From Trichoderma breve (Eukaryota; Ascomycota; Sordariomycetes; Hypocreales; Hypocreaceae), in assembly GCF_028502605.1 (NCBI RefSeq), contig NW_026611594.1, positions 327,501-391,500 of the forward strand: DNA of 64,000 nucleotides. Direction: 5' to 3'. Shown here piece by piece: positions 1 through 11,529 of the stretch. Both the position numbers and the translations under genes were made by a program. The notes beneath the pieces are model-generated. The model worked only from the letters and a program-made list of their open reading frames with translations. It was not told the DNA's origin and did no database searches. Position 1 is the first letter of the stretch, and every line of letters begins with the position of its first letter.

Positions 1-78
1 TATATATAGGGCCGGCCTCCTTCAGACCGTCTAAATAGCCTCCGTTCAACTTGACCAAACTAGCCTCAAGCCATCATC

Positions 79-1083
79 ATGGAGTTTAATACAGAACACC
101 TGGATCTCAAGTATGTATCTCTCGATATACACGATGTTTCAAGATAGCTTATTAGGAACAACAGCAAATTTTATGCCAACCACCAGGATCTCTGGGGCGG
201 CAGTCGAATGGATGCCCTTGTCGGCCTGGTCGAAAGTAGCATCCTGGAGCCCAAAGACCTCATCAAGCGCGGCGAGGTCCCAGTTTCGTACATCTTCGCC
301 ATAGAGCCGACGAGTGACGACGAAAGTGTACATAGAGCATTTGAGTCTCTCATGAGCGCCGCCGGGATGATCCGCTTCTTCGCTGCCGTCAACGAAGTGT
401 CGGACTATGACAATCAGAGTCGCAAAGAGACTTATTCCATCAAGAACCCGGACGAGGTTGCTCTGGCTTTTGAAGAGGCCGCCAATGCGACCATGACTTC
501 GCTCACCAAGGCCCAAGTCGGAGCTGTTTACACAGTGGACAGTACCGTGACAGAATCCGTGTGCGTGAACAAATCGCGTGCGGAACTTCGCCAATACGTC
601 ATTGAACGCATCCTTGCCGGTCTTCCTGATGTCAACAGCTCGGTCATCAACAAGGTCAATGAAGCCTTTGCAGACTTCATTCGCAAGATAAGGCCGTTCC
701 AGGTCAGCGAGGCATCAGAGCCTTCCACCGTGAATCACTGCGTCGTTGTTCACTACATTGCCATGAGTGACGCGACTGGGGATGCTGCGTCTCCGGTTCC
801 ACAGCCAAAAACACGTGTGGTGTATTTCAAATGCAAGGCTGGGGACTGGGACCGTGCGATGCAGAAGCCCGATGGTTCCATTAAGGATGAAAAGATACCT
901 TTTGTCATGGAAATTCTGGTTCAGGAGATGAGGCTAGACGAAACGCTGTTCCGGAGACGAAAAGGCAATTGGGAAACCATGGCTAGGTTTATTGCCGAAA
1001 ACAAGGACGATGTCAAGGAGGTTGTCGAAAGTGAGGGTATTGAAGGGTTTGGCAGGAAGACGGCGTTTGTGTTTGAGGCTTAG
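79..1083 (+). CDS. Unrecognised 319-aa protein, two exons
   Basis: I do not recognise the family. The model is join(79..110,156..1083): a 10-codon first exon starting at the ATG at 79, a 45-nt intron (GTATGT...TTAG) and one long exon ending in TAG. Splicing joins the first exon to a conserved-looking stretch reading FYANHQDLWGGSRMD near residues 16-30. The protein is soluble, with no signal peptide or membrane segment, and has mixed charged alpha/beta composition. The first ATG inside the second exon (208) would remove the DLWGGS stretch, so I prefer the spliced start. It lies about 0.7 kb upstream of, and on the same strand as, the aldo/keto reductase; no functional link is visible. The coding character is clear from the length and clean open frame, but the function is unknown. 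Confidence 0.7.
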
Positions 1084-1758
1084 TGAGAGCCCATGTCCAA
1101 GATAGCCCAAACATCTTTTCATCAACATGGGTGAAGAGGAGAAGTAAACTAGAAAATGATGAGATATAGCGACTGTATTTCTCACAATATGGCATCTGAT
1201 TGCAAACTGTCTTTCCCACAATACCGCAATGAATACTGCGTGATTGCAACTGATTACCTCTTTATGCAGACGCCTTGTTGTTTTTTGACCATTCCTTCTC
1301 AGCTTTTGGCATTCCCAATCCGAGAGCAAACTCTCTCTTGAAGAGTTTCGTTGGTTGTTGGGTGCCAGCAGCTCAAGTTTCCAAGGCTACCCCGCACGTT
1401 GAAGCCAATCTGGTAGTGTTTGAGTAATCTGAAGCTCAAATGAAAGTGTCCATTTGTTTCTCTCTCGTAGGGCATATCACTTTCGTCCACAACTATAAAA
1501 GCTCATGCGGATCCTAAAAGATCACTTCAAGTCGCTCCAACTGGTTATTCCTTCTTTGTTGCCACTTCATCCGAGCTAGCCAGCCTGATAGGAAAAACAG
1601 GTCACTCCTGAATGCCTCCAATTCTGCCACTCCGCGCTCGGACCTGGATAATTGGAGCTGGCCTTCCACGGTGTCATCACTTCCTCCAACAACCGACCGG
1701 CGGCCTGCATCTTCTCCATACTTCCAAACCACTTCAATGGCTTCACTCAGCACCAAAG
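1084..1758. other. Intergenic spacer, 675 nt
   Basis: It holds the 3' side of the upstream gene and the 5' side of the aldo/keto reductase. The open frames here (up to 85 codons) show no domain-like composition and overlap on opposite strands. No TATA box or repeat stands out. Confidence 0.4.
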
Positions 1759-2788
1759 ATGAATAACCCACTCTTGCTCCTCCGCGATGGCAACAAGATA
1801 CCGATGGTGAGCTCCGTGTAGGCAGAACATCAGCGTATCATCGACACTAACAAACATCTGTAGCTTGCCTTCGGCACCGGAACAGCCTGGTTAAAGAAAG
1901 CCGGAGACACGAACATTAACCAAAAGCTCGTGGATCTGATCAAAACGGCCATTGATACAGGGTTTTACCATCTCCATTGCGCTGAAATGTACGGGAACGA
2001 AGAGGAAGTCGGCCGCGCCATTCAAAACTCAGGAATCCCGCGCGAAAAGTTTTTCATCACCAATAAGGTCTCCCATGGCATTGGTGATATCGATGCTGCA
2101 ATTAGAGAAAGTCTCAAGAAAATGCAGCTCGACTATTTCGGCCTGTGTGCTATTCTACCTGATAGTTAAAACGATCTTGTACTAACACCGTCGCAGTTAT
2201 CTGATTCATACTCCATATTTTGCCGACTTGGGTCCCGACTTGGATTCCGACTCGGATGCCTTCAAGTGTGCGCGGGCCGAGTTCCAGCGTAAATGGAAGT
2301 CAATGGAGAAGCTCAAAACGGCTGGCCTCGCCAAATCGATAGGTGTAAGCAACTACTTACGCCATCATGTCGAGGCTACGCTGGACGGTGCGACCATTCC
2401 GCCTGTTTTCAACCAGATTGAGTTTCATCCCTATCTGCAGCGCGGAAACGATTACTTACCATGGCTATGTGAAAATGGCTTGAAAGTGGGCTCGTTCAAA
2501 GGCCTGACTCCAGCATTTAGGGCTCCTGACGGACCACTGCGTGAGCCCTTGTCCCGCATTGCCGAAAAGTATGGCACTACGGAGGCAGCTGTTCTTATCA
2601 AATGGATCATACAAAAAGGGGTTGTTGCTGTAACCACTACCACAAATCCTGATAGGCTGGACGAGTATGCCCAAGCTCTGAAGTTCACACTAGAGGACAA
2701 CGAACTACAAGAGATTACGGATCTGGGCCTCACCTACCACTTCCGCACATCTTGGCCGGAGCATTTCAAAGCAGATGATCGATCATGA
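1759..2788 (+). CDS. Aldo/keto reductase (AKR3-like), NADPH-dependent
   Basis: A 306-aa aldo/keto reductase, expected to reduce aldehydes or ketones with NADPH in the cytosol. The model is join(1759..1806,1864..2144,2197..2788); all three exons join in frame, and the second intron has a clear ACTAAC branch site at 2181. The catalytic tetrad is visible: Asp in AIDTGFYHLH (about residue 47), Tyr in AEMYGNEEEVG (about 59), Lys in FFITNKVSH and His in YLIHTPYF. The later motif KSIGVSNY and the PVFNQIEFHPYLQ stretch are also typical, and about 300 aa is the normal family length. The ATG at 1759 is the only one giving the usual short N-terminal strand. The C-terminal cofactor loop reads VVAVTTTTNPDRLDEYAQ. 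The substrate cannot be read from sequence. Introns of 57 and 52 nt fit a filamentous fungus. Confidence 0.93.
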
Positions 2789-3865
2789 AAGATGGTTGTC
2801 GTGGTTTATGATGGAAAATAGGGGGAAACTGAAGACCATTTGTCATAGTTAATATATCCGCGTGCCTCTACATTAGCCTCAATCACGTGTTCCAGAGAGT
2901 AGAGATAAAGCTGGATCGATCCTCTCTATAGCTGGTTACGGACAATAGTATTACGGGTCCAGTCTCTCATTAATTTTGAACAAGAAGCCAGTATTTAACT
3001 GTGGCAAATTTACTCAGTGAAGGAACTTCTGCTGCTAGATATTTGACCCGAAAACATAGAGGGTATTAGAAGTTTGAGCTATTACTACTCTATAGGTATT
3101 AGTTCCCGGACGTTTCTTTATCAAATTTCTTATCGACACTCCTGAGCACTAGCTCGTTAGTTTTACCACCCCCAAGAGGCCGGTGCCGTCTTCCATCCAT
3201 CCTTTCTCAAGTTTGCACCAACTCTGCCGACTTGGTTGTCAAGCTCTGCATCTAGATGGTGCGTTGATGCAGTGCCAATTTTTTTTTAATTTTTTTTTTG
3301 AAGGAGCATGCACTGTATTAGATGATATTCCTGCTGCTTGGTACGGCGCCGGTTATGTTAGTATTCCTCACTTCGACCATCACTGCCATCCGGGCGGCCT
3401 TGAAGTGTTATCACTTATTTACCAACGTAATGGGCAGATCTGCTACTCTTGTCGCATGATCAGTTGTCAATGCCGATGCTTGGAGTAGAGAGCGTTGTAG
3501 GGGTCTCAAAGATGCCTAGTTCTCCAGCTTGTGTAGTATATGCATGTGACCCTGCTCCTTCAATCATTCAGAAAGATTGTTCATAGATTGAAACCGGACT
3601 CATTCCTGAATTTTGATAGGCCGGTCCCGATCCTAGCCTTGTTGCGTACGCGCTTAGGTGCAGCACGGCTGAGGGGCCACATCCTTGCCGGCCAACTCCG
3701 CACTTGTGCCTAACTTGTGCCTCAACTTTCATCTGTCTTCCATTGAATGCTCTAACCACTCGTTACCTAGCAGTTGCACTGTGGTTTTCTATATTTTCGA
3801 TCAATCGTTGCGTCCCAGATCCATTTGATGAGAGGTTTTCGCCCGGAGAATTCGTCGGCTTAAGT
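2789..3865. other. Gene-poor spacer, 1.08 kb
   Basis: No supportable gene. A 101-codon frame at 3183-3488 crosses a poly-T tract (about 3280-3299) and looks random. The stretch just before 3866 stays open in frame with the following gene back to 3704, but it has no domain-like content and probably represents 5' leader. Confidence 0.35.
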
Positions 3866-6800
3866 ATGGTTGGACGTCTTTCTTCTTACTTCAAACGGAA
3901 GAATAAGAAACGTGATGGAACGAAGAGCTCCTCCGGCCCGGTGTCCGATGCTGAGGCTTCACCGGCCAGAAGCGCAATCTCATTAAGAATTCCACCTACT
4001 ACTTCTCGAGAAACGGAAACTACAATAAACGACAAGTCTGAGGAGTCTCAACCCGCCGTAATGTCGGAGAGTGTCAAACCAAATAATGTCTCTGACTTAT
4101 GGTCTCAAGCCTACCAAGAACTGGACGATAAGGCTAAAAAATGGATCGGTGATGCCTCCAAAAATGTTAGTGGTGAGGAGAGGACCCAAGACCTCATCAC
4201 TCTCGTCCAAAATAGAGAAGAAGAGTACAAGGATGGGACTCTCAAGATCAGGATTGGTGATTTCGAGATTATGTGGAGAGATTACGCCAACAGTGTTGTG
4301 TCGTGGATAACAGCAATTGGAGACATCTCCATCAGCTTCGCCCCTGCAGGAGCCTCGGTCGCATGGTCAGCTCTCAAAGTACTCTTAAAGGTAAAGTTAT
4401 ACACTTTAATAATCTTTTATTTCCAGTCATTAAATCCTCAATTAGGCAAATGTTTCCCAATGCGAGGACCTTGCCGCCATTTTCGGATGCGCTGAAAAAG
4501 TCCTACGGCTTATGCGACATGGTAGGGTATATGAAGACGTATACCTTAGTGGCGGCTCTTGTAACGGCGCAACAGAAAATCTAAAAGATGCGCTCGTTGA
4601 TCTATACAAGGGATTGATGGAGCTCCTCACCCACGCCTTTGTGCGCTTAAATGAAGGCCAAGGGAAGCAATTTCTGCGTGCCCTCGTCTCTGGTGGAGAA
4701 GGCGCAAAGTTGATATCGGCACTGACCGAACAAGAACGTAAAGTGTCAATGGCTGCTCAAGGTTGTGGTGCAGTTGCATCGCAAGAACATCAGACGCTAC
4801 TCAAAAGTCTCGATGAACCATTAAAAAACGTGGAAAATACCGTCAAGAAGCTACTACAGAAGGTTGAGGATGGTACAGTGGAACAGGCGCTAGAATATAT
4901 CAGCACTATACCGATCGGCGAACATCAACAAGAAAAGCGTGAAGCAAGGACCCCTCGGACATGCGAATGGCTATTAAATCATTCCAGGTTTATTGAATGG
5001 GAAAGATCAAGTTATTCTTCGATGTTATGGCTTCAAGGAAACGGTATGTAACTCTGCTTCATTGACCTTGATCTACCTATGGACGGTGGAGATTGAGAGT
5101 GAAGAGCTGACCTTTCTTGCCTTTTTTACTTCAGTTGGTGCGGGAAAGTCATTCCTAACTTCCAAGGTAATCGATTACCTTCCTGTTACCCGTCAACAGG
5201 AGGCTGAATATGATGAAGGCTTTGCCTACTTCTATTGCAGTCGTTCAGATCCGGAACGTCGACAGACAAAGTATATCCTGAGGAGCTATGTTTCTCAGCT
5301 GGCCAGAGTACCAAACCACCCAACTATGATTGAGAAAAATATCTATACCATATACCTCAAAGCGAGGAAAGAAAAAAGAGGGCTTAGTACTATCGAATGT
5401 GAGACAGCCTTGATTAAACTCATAAACTTCTATTCACGGACTATTCTGGTCTTGGACGCTCTGGATGAATGTGAGATGGATACCAGAGAGACACTTGCTC
5501 GTGTTTTACATAATCTCGTCGACAAGGGGGAAGGCACCGTCAAAGTGTTTATTGCCAGTCGTAAAGAGGCTGACATTGAAGAATACCTTGGTCTGAAGAA
5601 GCTGGTTGAGATAAGTACTGACAACAAAGAAGACATTGAGAAATATGTTGAAGAGGAGGTAGCAAAGGTTAGCGGTATATGGAGGTCTGTTTCGGCAGAA
5701 GTTAAGGAGCAGGTTAAGAAGACGATCGGAGAGAAAAGTGATGGAATGTAAGTTGCATGTGTACCATGCCGTTGCTTCAATTAAGTTCAAAACGTCTTTT
5801 ATCGTACTAATTTATGGACAGGTTCCGGTGGGCATATCTTCAATGGCAAGAGCTCAAAAAGATGAGAACCAACCAAAGCATTCGTGAGCGGCTTGGAAAG
5901 CTTCCTAAAAGTCTCACAGAAACATACGAAGAAATTTATTCAAGAAATGAAGAAAAGGTTATCTTACAACGGGCTGTTAAATGGGTGTTATGTTCTAGAA
6001 GGCCATTGACAAGCGAAGAGCTTCTAATGGCCATCCGGTTGGAGAGCAACCTTGAGTCTGTTACGGTATCAGATCCCATCGACGAGTCTACCTTGGAGAG
6101 TATATGCTCACATTTGGTTGTCCTAGACTCTCAACTCAAGGTGTGGAAATTTCCGCATGCATCAGTTGCAGAGTATTTTGAGAGTGAACATAAGAGCTGG
6201 ATAGATACAGCTCCTGAAGATGTGGCGATTCTACTGGTTTCATGTTTGATAGATTGCTACTCGAACTGGACACTCCCTGAATCGAACCGTGAGATAAAAA
6301 AGTTCCTCAAGACGGCGCCAGATCTGGACGATTATCTGGATCCACGGCATCCTCTTCAAAAATATACGGGAAACTATTGGTTAGAGCATGTGAAAATCAC
6401 TGCAGACCAGTGCCAAGAGGTGGCAAGAATATCAGAGATTCTTAAACGCTTTTTGGGAAGCAAAGGTCCTCAGCAGTCCTCCAGCCAATATCAAGCATGG
6501 TACAGACACATGGATATCATTGATAAAGGTGATTTTGACTTTGATGTTGACGATTTACACCCATCAGAGAAATCCATTTTTTTTATTTGTGTTTTCGATT
6601 TTCATAAGCTGTTCACAGGCTGGTGGGATAAAGATATTGATGTCTCACAAGTCAATGGTATGAGACTGGATTTACTCGCCATTGCTGCGAGCTACGGCCA
6701 TGACGAGCTATGTTCCGAGCTTATTAGCCGCGGAAGCGATATACACAGAGAGTTGGATAGTAATTATGGAAGCGCGCTCATGGAAGCCATTGTTTCGTCA

Positions 6801-7427
6801 AGAATAGGAGCGGCGATGCTCCTCTTGGAAAAGGGCGCCAATCCAAATTTTATCAGGAAAGGTACAAGTCCACTCTGCCTGGCTGTTCGTTATGTAGAGG
6901 ATTTGGTTGAACCTCTTCTTAAGGCAGGGGCGGACCCCAACATCACGTGTCCAGATGGCAGTTGCGCTTTGGAATCAGCTACCTATAGCAACAGAATTGA
7001 TTCAGCAAAGCTCTTGATAAAATACGGGGCAAATGTGAACTTGGCGGATGAAAAACGCAAGTGCGGCAGTCCTCTAGGAGCAGCCGCATACGAGGGTTCT
7101 CTGGAATATGCAAAGTTTTTGGTGGAGAATGGAGCCGATGTGAATGCGCATCTCCCCGGAAAGTACGGAAGTGTTTTGGCTGCTGGGATATTCGGGAGTG
7201 GGGGAATCCAGATGGTCAAATACTTGATTGAGGAGGCAGGAGCGGATCCAGGCATCTTATCCTTCAGTCTGCCGCAAAGATCGCCTTGGATTAGCCATTA
7301 TTGGCGTACCGAGAGGACCGAGAGGCAAGAAACAGCAAAGTATCTCATTGAGGGGGGTCATGTTCAAGAGAGTGTTCTACTTGACATTGGCTTCCCCAAG
7401 GAAGATATGCCGGAAATGGAAGAGTAA
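3866..7427 (+). CDS. STAND protein: NWD-like N-terminus, NACHT, ankyrin repeats
   Basis: A 1113-aa fungal NOD-like receptor. The model join(3866..4390,4446..5043,5135..5747,5822..7427) joins in frame throughout. Residues 1-60 are basic and low complexity. Residues about 85-330 match the NWD-type N-terminal domain, including a spliced ANVSQCEDLAAIFGCAEKVL stretch. Exon 2/3 splicing creates the Walker A LQGNVGAGKS (about 370-380). Walker B is TILVLDALDECEMD (about 478-490), and the helical stretch MFRWAYLQWQELKK follows across the last intron. Ankyrin-like repeats fill about 865-1060 (for example GADPNITCPDG and GANVNLADEK). Such proteins are presumed signal-sensing ATPases of heterokaryon incompatibility or immunity that oligomerise when triggered. 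The ligand and effector output are unknown. A longer in-frame start at 3704 is possible but less convincing. Confidence 0.9.
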
Positions 7428-8538
7428 CGGATGCTCTAGTGTTCACATATGACAACCATGGTAGAAGTCGGTAATCAACGCTATATAGATTTCGACTAAA
7501 CCTATCCCATTGTTGGATAAGTGTTATCTTCAAACATCTCAAGCGGTTTATACAAGTTTCCCAGCTGTATGTAAAAACATCACATTGGCAGAGAAAGAAC
7601 GTTGCAGCGAGAAGAGTAGTTGTTGGTGTCAGCACAGCATGTGGTAAGTTCGCAGCACTAATATCCATATGGTTTGACAGATGCATGCTCTCAATGATAC
7701 CTTTTGCCTTGACCTGTGTCTTATGATACTGACAGGCTGCATTAATTGCGTGTGTCCCACCACGTCGCGATATAGATAGCCGCTCCAGGCCAGTAGGCTG
7801 CTCCGAACAGGGGACTATGGACAGGTTTGTGCAACATGGAATATGTAAGTATCGATGTTCCACTTGGGATTTTTGACACTAAAGACTTTTGAAACGACCA
7901 GTTAATAATGTTGAAGAACTTCTGTCTCTGTCGTATTTATAGCCGCTGAGTAACGCCCTAATTTGTTGATTGAGGAGCCTAGCGTTGTATATGATGGCCA
8001 CATAGTGTCATGTGTAGGACTTTTGACTGAAAATGGATTCTCAATATTATCCTCTGAACACTCTGCATCTGCATGTAGGATGTTAGAAGCTATTGCAACT
8101 TCAAGAAACTCCACAGTGTGATCAAGCGAGCTGGGCGAATGGAAATCTAAATTGAATGCTAGAAATGATTTTTCTGCAAAAATAGATCACTAAACATTAA
8201 ATTCATCATCTCAGACATCGGAAACTGATAGAGTATCTGGCTGAATAATGGGATCTCCGGTATAGCTTCCAACTTAGGATTATGAGCAGTATAATGTGAT
8301 ATCGAAGTATCTAGGTTGAAAAGTATGGTACTGGTTGCCCGAGATGTATTCGTATAGAAGAAGTGAGTGGACGTGACTCATCCAGCCCCCCTCTATTGGG
8401 TATCAACAGTTCATATTCATGCCCGACTGTAAACATTTATATAGTCGCATTTCCACCTTTGTTGAAATTTTGACAGTTGCAACCGCTGTTCTTCTTTTTC
8501 AACATAGTGTCTAGGTGTCCTGGGACCTCAAGTTCAAA
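7428..8538. other. AT-rich spacer, 1.1 kb
   Basis: No gene supported. A 172-codon minus frame (7345-7863) overlaps the 3' end of the NACHT-ankyrin gene and has no recognisable content. The remainder should hold the 3' end of that gene and the promoter of the HET gene. Confidence 0.35.
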
Positions 8539-10497
8539 ATGAACCAGACAATCTCAGATACCTACCCTGGTCCTGCTTTGGAGGCTGAGAATGCGTTCCG
8601 CTTGCTAGAACTGCAAGCCGGTCAGAATAACGCCCCTATTGTCATCCGAATACTAGCTTGCTCCTTCGGCAGTGTATCATACGAAGCCGTCTCTTATACC
8701 TGGGGCGATGCAGATCAGACAAATGAGATCAAAGTACTTTCACACAGTGCCAACAAAACTTGTACTACGATGTTCGTTACAACAAATTGTCACAACGCTT
8801 TGATGGCCCTACGGAAACCTCACGAGCCTCGAGTCTTGTGGATCGATTCAATATGTATCAACCAACACTCAATGCCTGAGCGCAACCATCAAATTAGCCT
8901 CATGGCCCAGATATATCAAGGAGCCCGCCGTGTCGTGGTATATCTTGGACAAAGCGCCCATGGCAGTGACGAAGCGATGCACTCGATATTCGAAATCGAT
9001 CAGCCCTCTGACTACGACGTTTATCCGTCTTGGAACACGATGCCACAGAGTCCCTTAAACATCGAATCTATTCGCGCACTCTTCAAGCGGCCTTGGTTCT
9101 ATCGCGTATGGGTGTTACAGGAGATCGCTTTCGCTAAAGATGCCATTTTTGTCTGCGGCCGGTACGAAGTCGGCTGGGATAGCATTCGTGCTTTCTGCCA
9201 CTGGAATCGGAACAATCGCTGGATAAAGGGAGCTCTTCCGTATCCTATTGAATACACTGTCCAAAGATCTCGTAGCAGAACTGACTTCATTCACTACAAT
9301 CATCGTCTGTATGAACTTCTCAAGAACACAAAAGACTGTCAGGCAACAGATGCGAGGGATAAGGTGTACGCTATGCTCCCTTTGCTAAAATGGGAGCATG
9401 AGAAGATGATCAGAGAGTTTGAAGAGAATCAAAATCAAGCTGAAAACAAGACCGTGGATGGGTTAGACGCTGACAGACTGCGTCAAGCATTATTCATCCA
9501 AGCAGACTATACGATGTCTGTTCAACAGGTGTATACAAGTCTCACAACCATCCTACTTGAGCACTTTGGACTTCAAGCGCTACAAATCGGCCTAGCTCTA
9601 CGTCATGTGGAGAAGCTCCCATCTTGGGTTATAGATTGGGAAGCTATCACAAATTCACCGTACCAGTTCCAGCAGCCATTATCACCATTCCAGCCTCACG
9701 ATGCGTCGACTGTTCAAAATTCGTCCATATGGAGCGTTTCTCGTTTTCACCTAGTCGCCAAAGAGCCAAAGGAGCAGCTACGAGTCAGCGCCTCGAAAGT
9801 CGGTACTATCACCTTCATTGGGGATGTTTGTGATATCCGTCGGGACATCTTCCCCCTGAAACAATGGACGAGGCTTGGCTCCGGCCCGAAATGGTGGCAT
9901 CAAATGCCAACTATGCCTCCAGATCTCACTGACCGCCAACCGGGGTTTTGGCGGCAACGCTGTGAGCTCTCCCCGTTTGCGGAGACCTTGGCAGCAGGTT
10001 ACATTGTGTATGCAGACGTCGTCCACGAAGCTGTTGAAACTCTGACTACCTTAGACGAAAGCAATGATGCTATTCAAACAGAAGGAAACCATGAGCGCTT
10101 TGAAGATTACCCTAAAAAATTACCTCCAAGCTATTGTATACAAGCGCAAAAAATATTGGATGCTTGTGACGGACGGAGATTCTTTATCACGGATACCGGG
10201 CATATCGGCTTGGCTCCTGAAGCGGCTACTACGGGGGATTTGACGTTCAAAGTCAATGGCTGTGGTGCTCCCTTCGTCATGAGACCTTGGACGGATACCA
10301 AGGCTGAAACTCATGCGATTGTGAGCGGGCAGACAGAGACCCCAACACTCAACACACATAGCATGACGATCGTAGGAGAGTGTTGGATACATGGTATATC
10401 ACGTGGAGAAAGAGACGACTTTTTTTACAAGGCAATTTTCGGTAAATCAACACCTGAGAGCAGCCACTCATATTTAGAACGTCTAATTATTTATTAA
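8539..10497 (+). CDS. HET-domain protein (heterokaryon incompatibility), 652 aa
   Basis: A single-exon HET-domain protein. The frame opens at a GTG at 8515, but the first ATG is at 8539, preceded by an in-frame TAG at 8512, so I start there. The three HET blocks are clear: SYEAVSYTWGD (about 48-57), VLWIDSICINQHSMPERNHQ (about 99-118) and IYQGARRVVVYLG (about 125-137), followed by RPWFYRVWVLQEIAFAKD. The C-terminal two thirds is the usual variable region, including a GECWIHGISRGE stretch near the end. In known systems HET domains trigger cell death after fusion of incompatible hyphae, often with a partner protein. Here the protein sits between a NACHT-ankyrin gene and, some 4 kb further on, a second one. 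The trigger and allelic partner are unknown. Confidence 0.93.
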   Translation: MNQTISDTYPGPALEAENAFRLLELQAGQNNAPIVIRILACSFGSVSYEAVSYTWGDADQTNEIKVLSHSANKTCTTMFVTTNCHNALMALRKPHEPRVLWIDSICINQHSMPERNHQISLMAQIYQGARRVVVYLGQSAHGSDEAMHSIFEIDQPSDYDVYPSWNTMPQSPLNIESIRALFKRPWFYRVWVLQEIAFAKDAIFVCGRYEVGWDSIRAFCHWNRNNRWIKGALPYPIEYTVQRSRSRTDFIHYNHRLYELLKNTKDCQATDARDKVYAMLPLLKWEHEKMIREFEENQNQAENKTVDGLDADRLRQALFIQADYTMSVQQVYTSLTTILLEHFGLQALQIGLALRHVEKLPSWVIDWEAITNSPYQFQQPLSPFQPHDASTVQNSSIWSVSRFHLVAKEPKEQLRVSASKVGTITFIGDVCDIRRDIFPLKQWTRLGSGPKWWHQMPTMPPDLTDRQPGFWRQRCELSPFAETLAAGYIVYADVVHEAVETLTTLDESNDAIQTEGNHERFEDYPKKLPPSYCIQAQKILDACDGRRFFITDTGHIGLAPEAATTGDLTFKVNGCGAPFVMRPWTDTKAETHAIVSGQTETPTLNTHSMTIVGECWIHGISRGERDDFFYKAIFGKSTPESSHSYLERLIIY

Positions 10498-10535
10498 ATA
10501 ATTAAGTTTGCTACCTCATATTACGCCTTTTTACC

Positions 10536-11444
10536 TTAGTTAGGTACTTGGTAAAGCTTTTTCACGATATTATTGTTGAGATTTTCCTCGAAAGCCTTGG
10601 ATTCGTTCTTGGATACCTGCAGAACGGTGCCCAAGTTTGCTGCAATCTGCGGTAGTGCTGCCAGCTGATTAAATCGGGCAAGATCGTTTTCAAATGCGGC
10701 CCTAGGAGGGGCCTGTTCCGCAATACTGGCTTTGGTCGCCCGAAGAGTCTCAATAGGGAAGAGTGCAATCCTTGCCGCAATGTCGTTGACATGTTTTCGA
10801 AGAGCGTTTGCTGTAGGATGAACAGAGTTGACCCAACCAACGCGAGATGCTTCAGAAGCGCTGACCTGTGCGGCGGCAAGCAAGTATTCTGCAGCGCGTC
10901 CAGAACCAATGAGTTTAACCAATTGTTGGAGTCCACCGACATGAATTACTCCGACAGCTGCCTCAGGCGCACCAAATTGCGCCTCTGGTCCGGCAAATCT
11001 CATATCCATTCTCAGCAGGTGCTCATCTCCAGCACCCCAGGCTCGACCATTAATCTCTCCGATAAAGATGACTGGAGTACTCAAGAGGAAATCCAAATTT
11101 GCAAAGTATGTGTCTATGAGAGTGGTGCCATTGCGCCCGGGAATCCCGAGCTGCGTGAATAAATTGAAGTCAAGCGTAGAGGCCCAGAAGTCGGAGTTGG
11201 CGCTATCGAAAACGACGACTTTGGTTTCGTTCTGATCTTGTAGGCTGACCATAAACTCGTTGAACGCAGTGATAACATTGGCATCCCAGAGATTGATGGG
11301 AGGGTTCGAGATGGTGACACGTTTGGCACTGCACACCTCATTAATGCATGATTGCTTCAAGATCTGGGCTTCAACGAAGCCAAGCCAGAAGTAAGTGAGA
11401 GACAAGAAGAAGGAAGTTGTCAGGTGAGTTTTAAAGACAGCCAT
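10536..11444 (-). CDS. Crotonase-fold (enoyl-CoA hydratase/isomerase-like) protein with signal peptide
   Basis: A 302-aa single-exon protein. The first ATG in frame is at 11444; the longer frame starts at a TTG. Residues 1-26 form a classic secretion signal: basic start, hydrophobic core SFFLSLTYFWLGFV and AQ before the mature chain. The rest is crotonase-like: ISNPPINLWDANVITAFNEF, VVVFDSANSDFWAS, a PVIFIGEINGRAWGAGDEHLLRMDMRFA oxyanion-type block, and QFGAPEAAVGVIHVGGLQQL. The Gly-rich turns that bind acyl-CoA are present, but the catalytic Glu pair of true hydratases is not obvious, so the reaction is open. Crotonases normally act on CoA esters inside the cell, which makes a secreted member odd. 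A potential N-glycosylation site (NGT) lies near residue 112. It is converging with the HET gene 38 nt away. Confidence 0.85.
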   Translation of the reverse strand: MAVFKTHLTTSFFLSLTYFWLGFVEAQILKQSCINEVCSAKRVTISNPPINLWDANVITAFNEFMVSLQDQNETKVVVFDSANSDFWASTLDFNLFTQLGIPGRNGTTLIDTYFANLDFLLSTPVIFIGEINGRAWGAGDEHLLRMDMRFAGPEAQFGAPEAAVGVIHVGGLQQLVKLIGSGRAAEYLLAAAQVSASEASRVGWVNSVHPTANALRKHVNDIAARIALFPIETLRATKASIAEQAPPRAAFENDLARFNQLAALPQIAANLGTVLQVSKNESKAFEENLNNNIVKKLYQVPN

Positions 11445-11510
11445 GTTGACTAAATACGGAAGTGTTGTATACTTCAATTGGAACTCACTCCTTTGACGTC
11501 AGTATCATGA

Positions 11511-11521
11511 TGTATATATAC
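11511..11521 (-). promoter_or_regulatory. Probable TATA box of the crotonase-like gene
   Basis: An alternating TATATA run (GTATATATAC on the minus strand) lies about 70 nt upstream of the chosen ATG at 11444, a normal distance for a fungal core promoter. This rests on sequence and position only. Confidence 0.4.
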
Positions 11522-11529
11522 TACCTTGG

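Noticed and set aside
3183..3488. 101-codon plus-strand frame
   Set aside because: It crosses a poly-T tract and the translation is Cys/His/Phe-rich noise without any motif.
7345..7863. 172-codon minus-strand open frame
   Set aside because: It overlaps the end of the NACHT-ankyrin gene, starts at a non-ATG or weak position, and has no domain-like composition.
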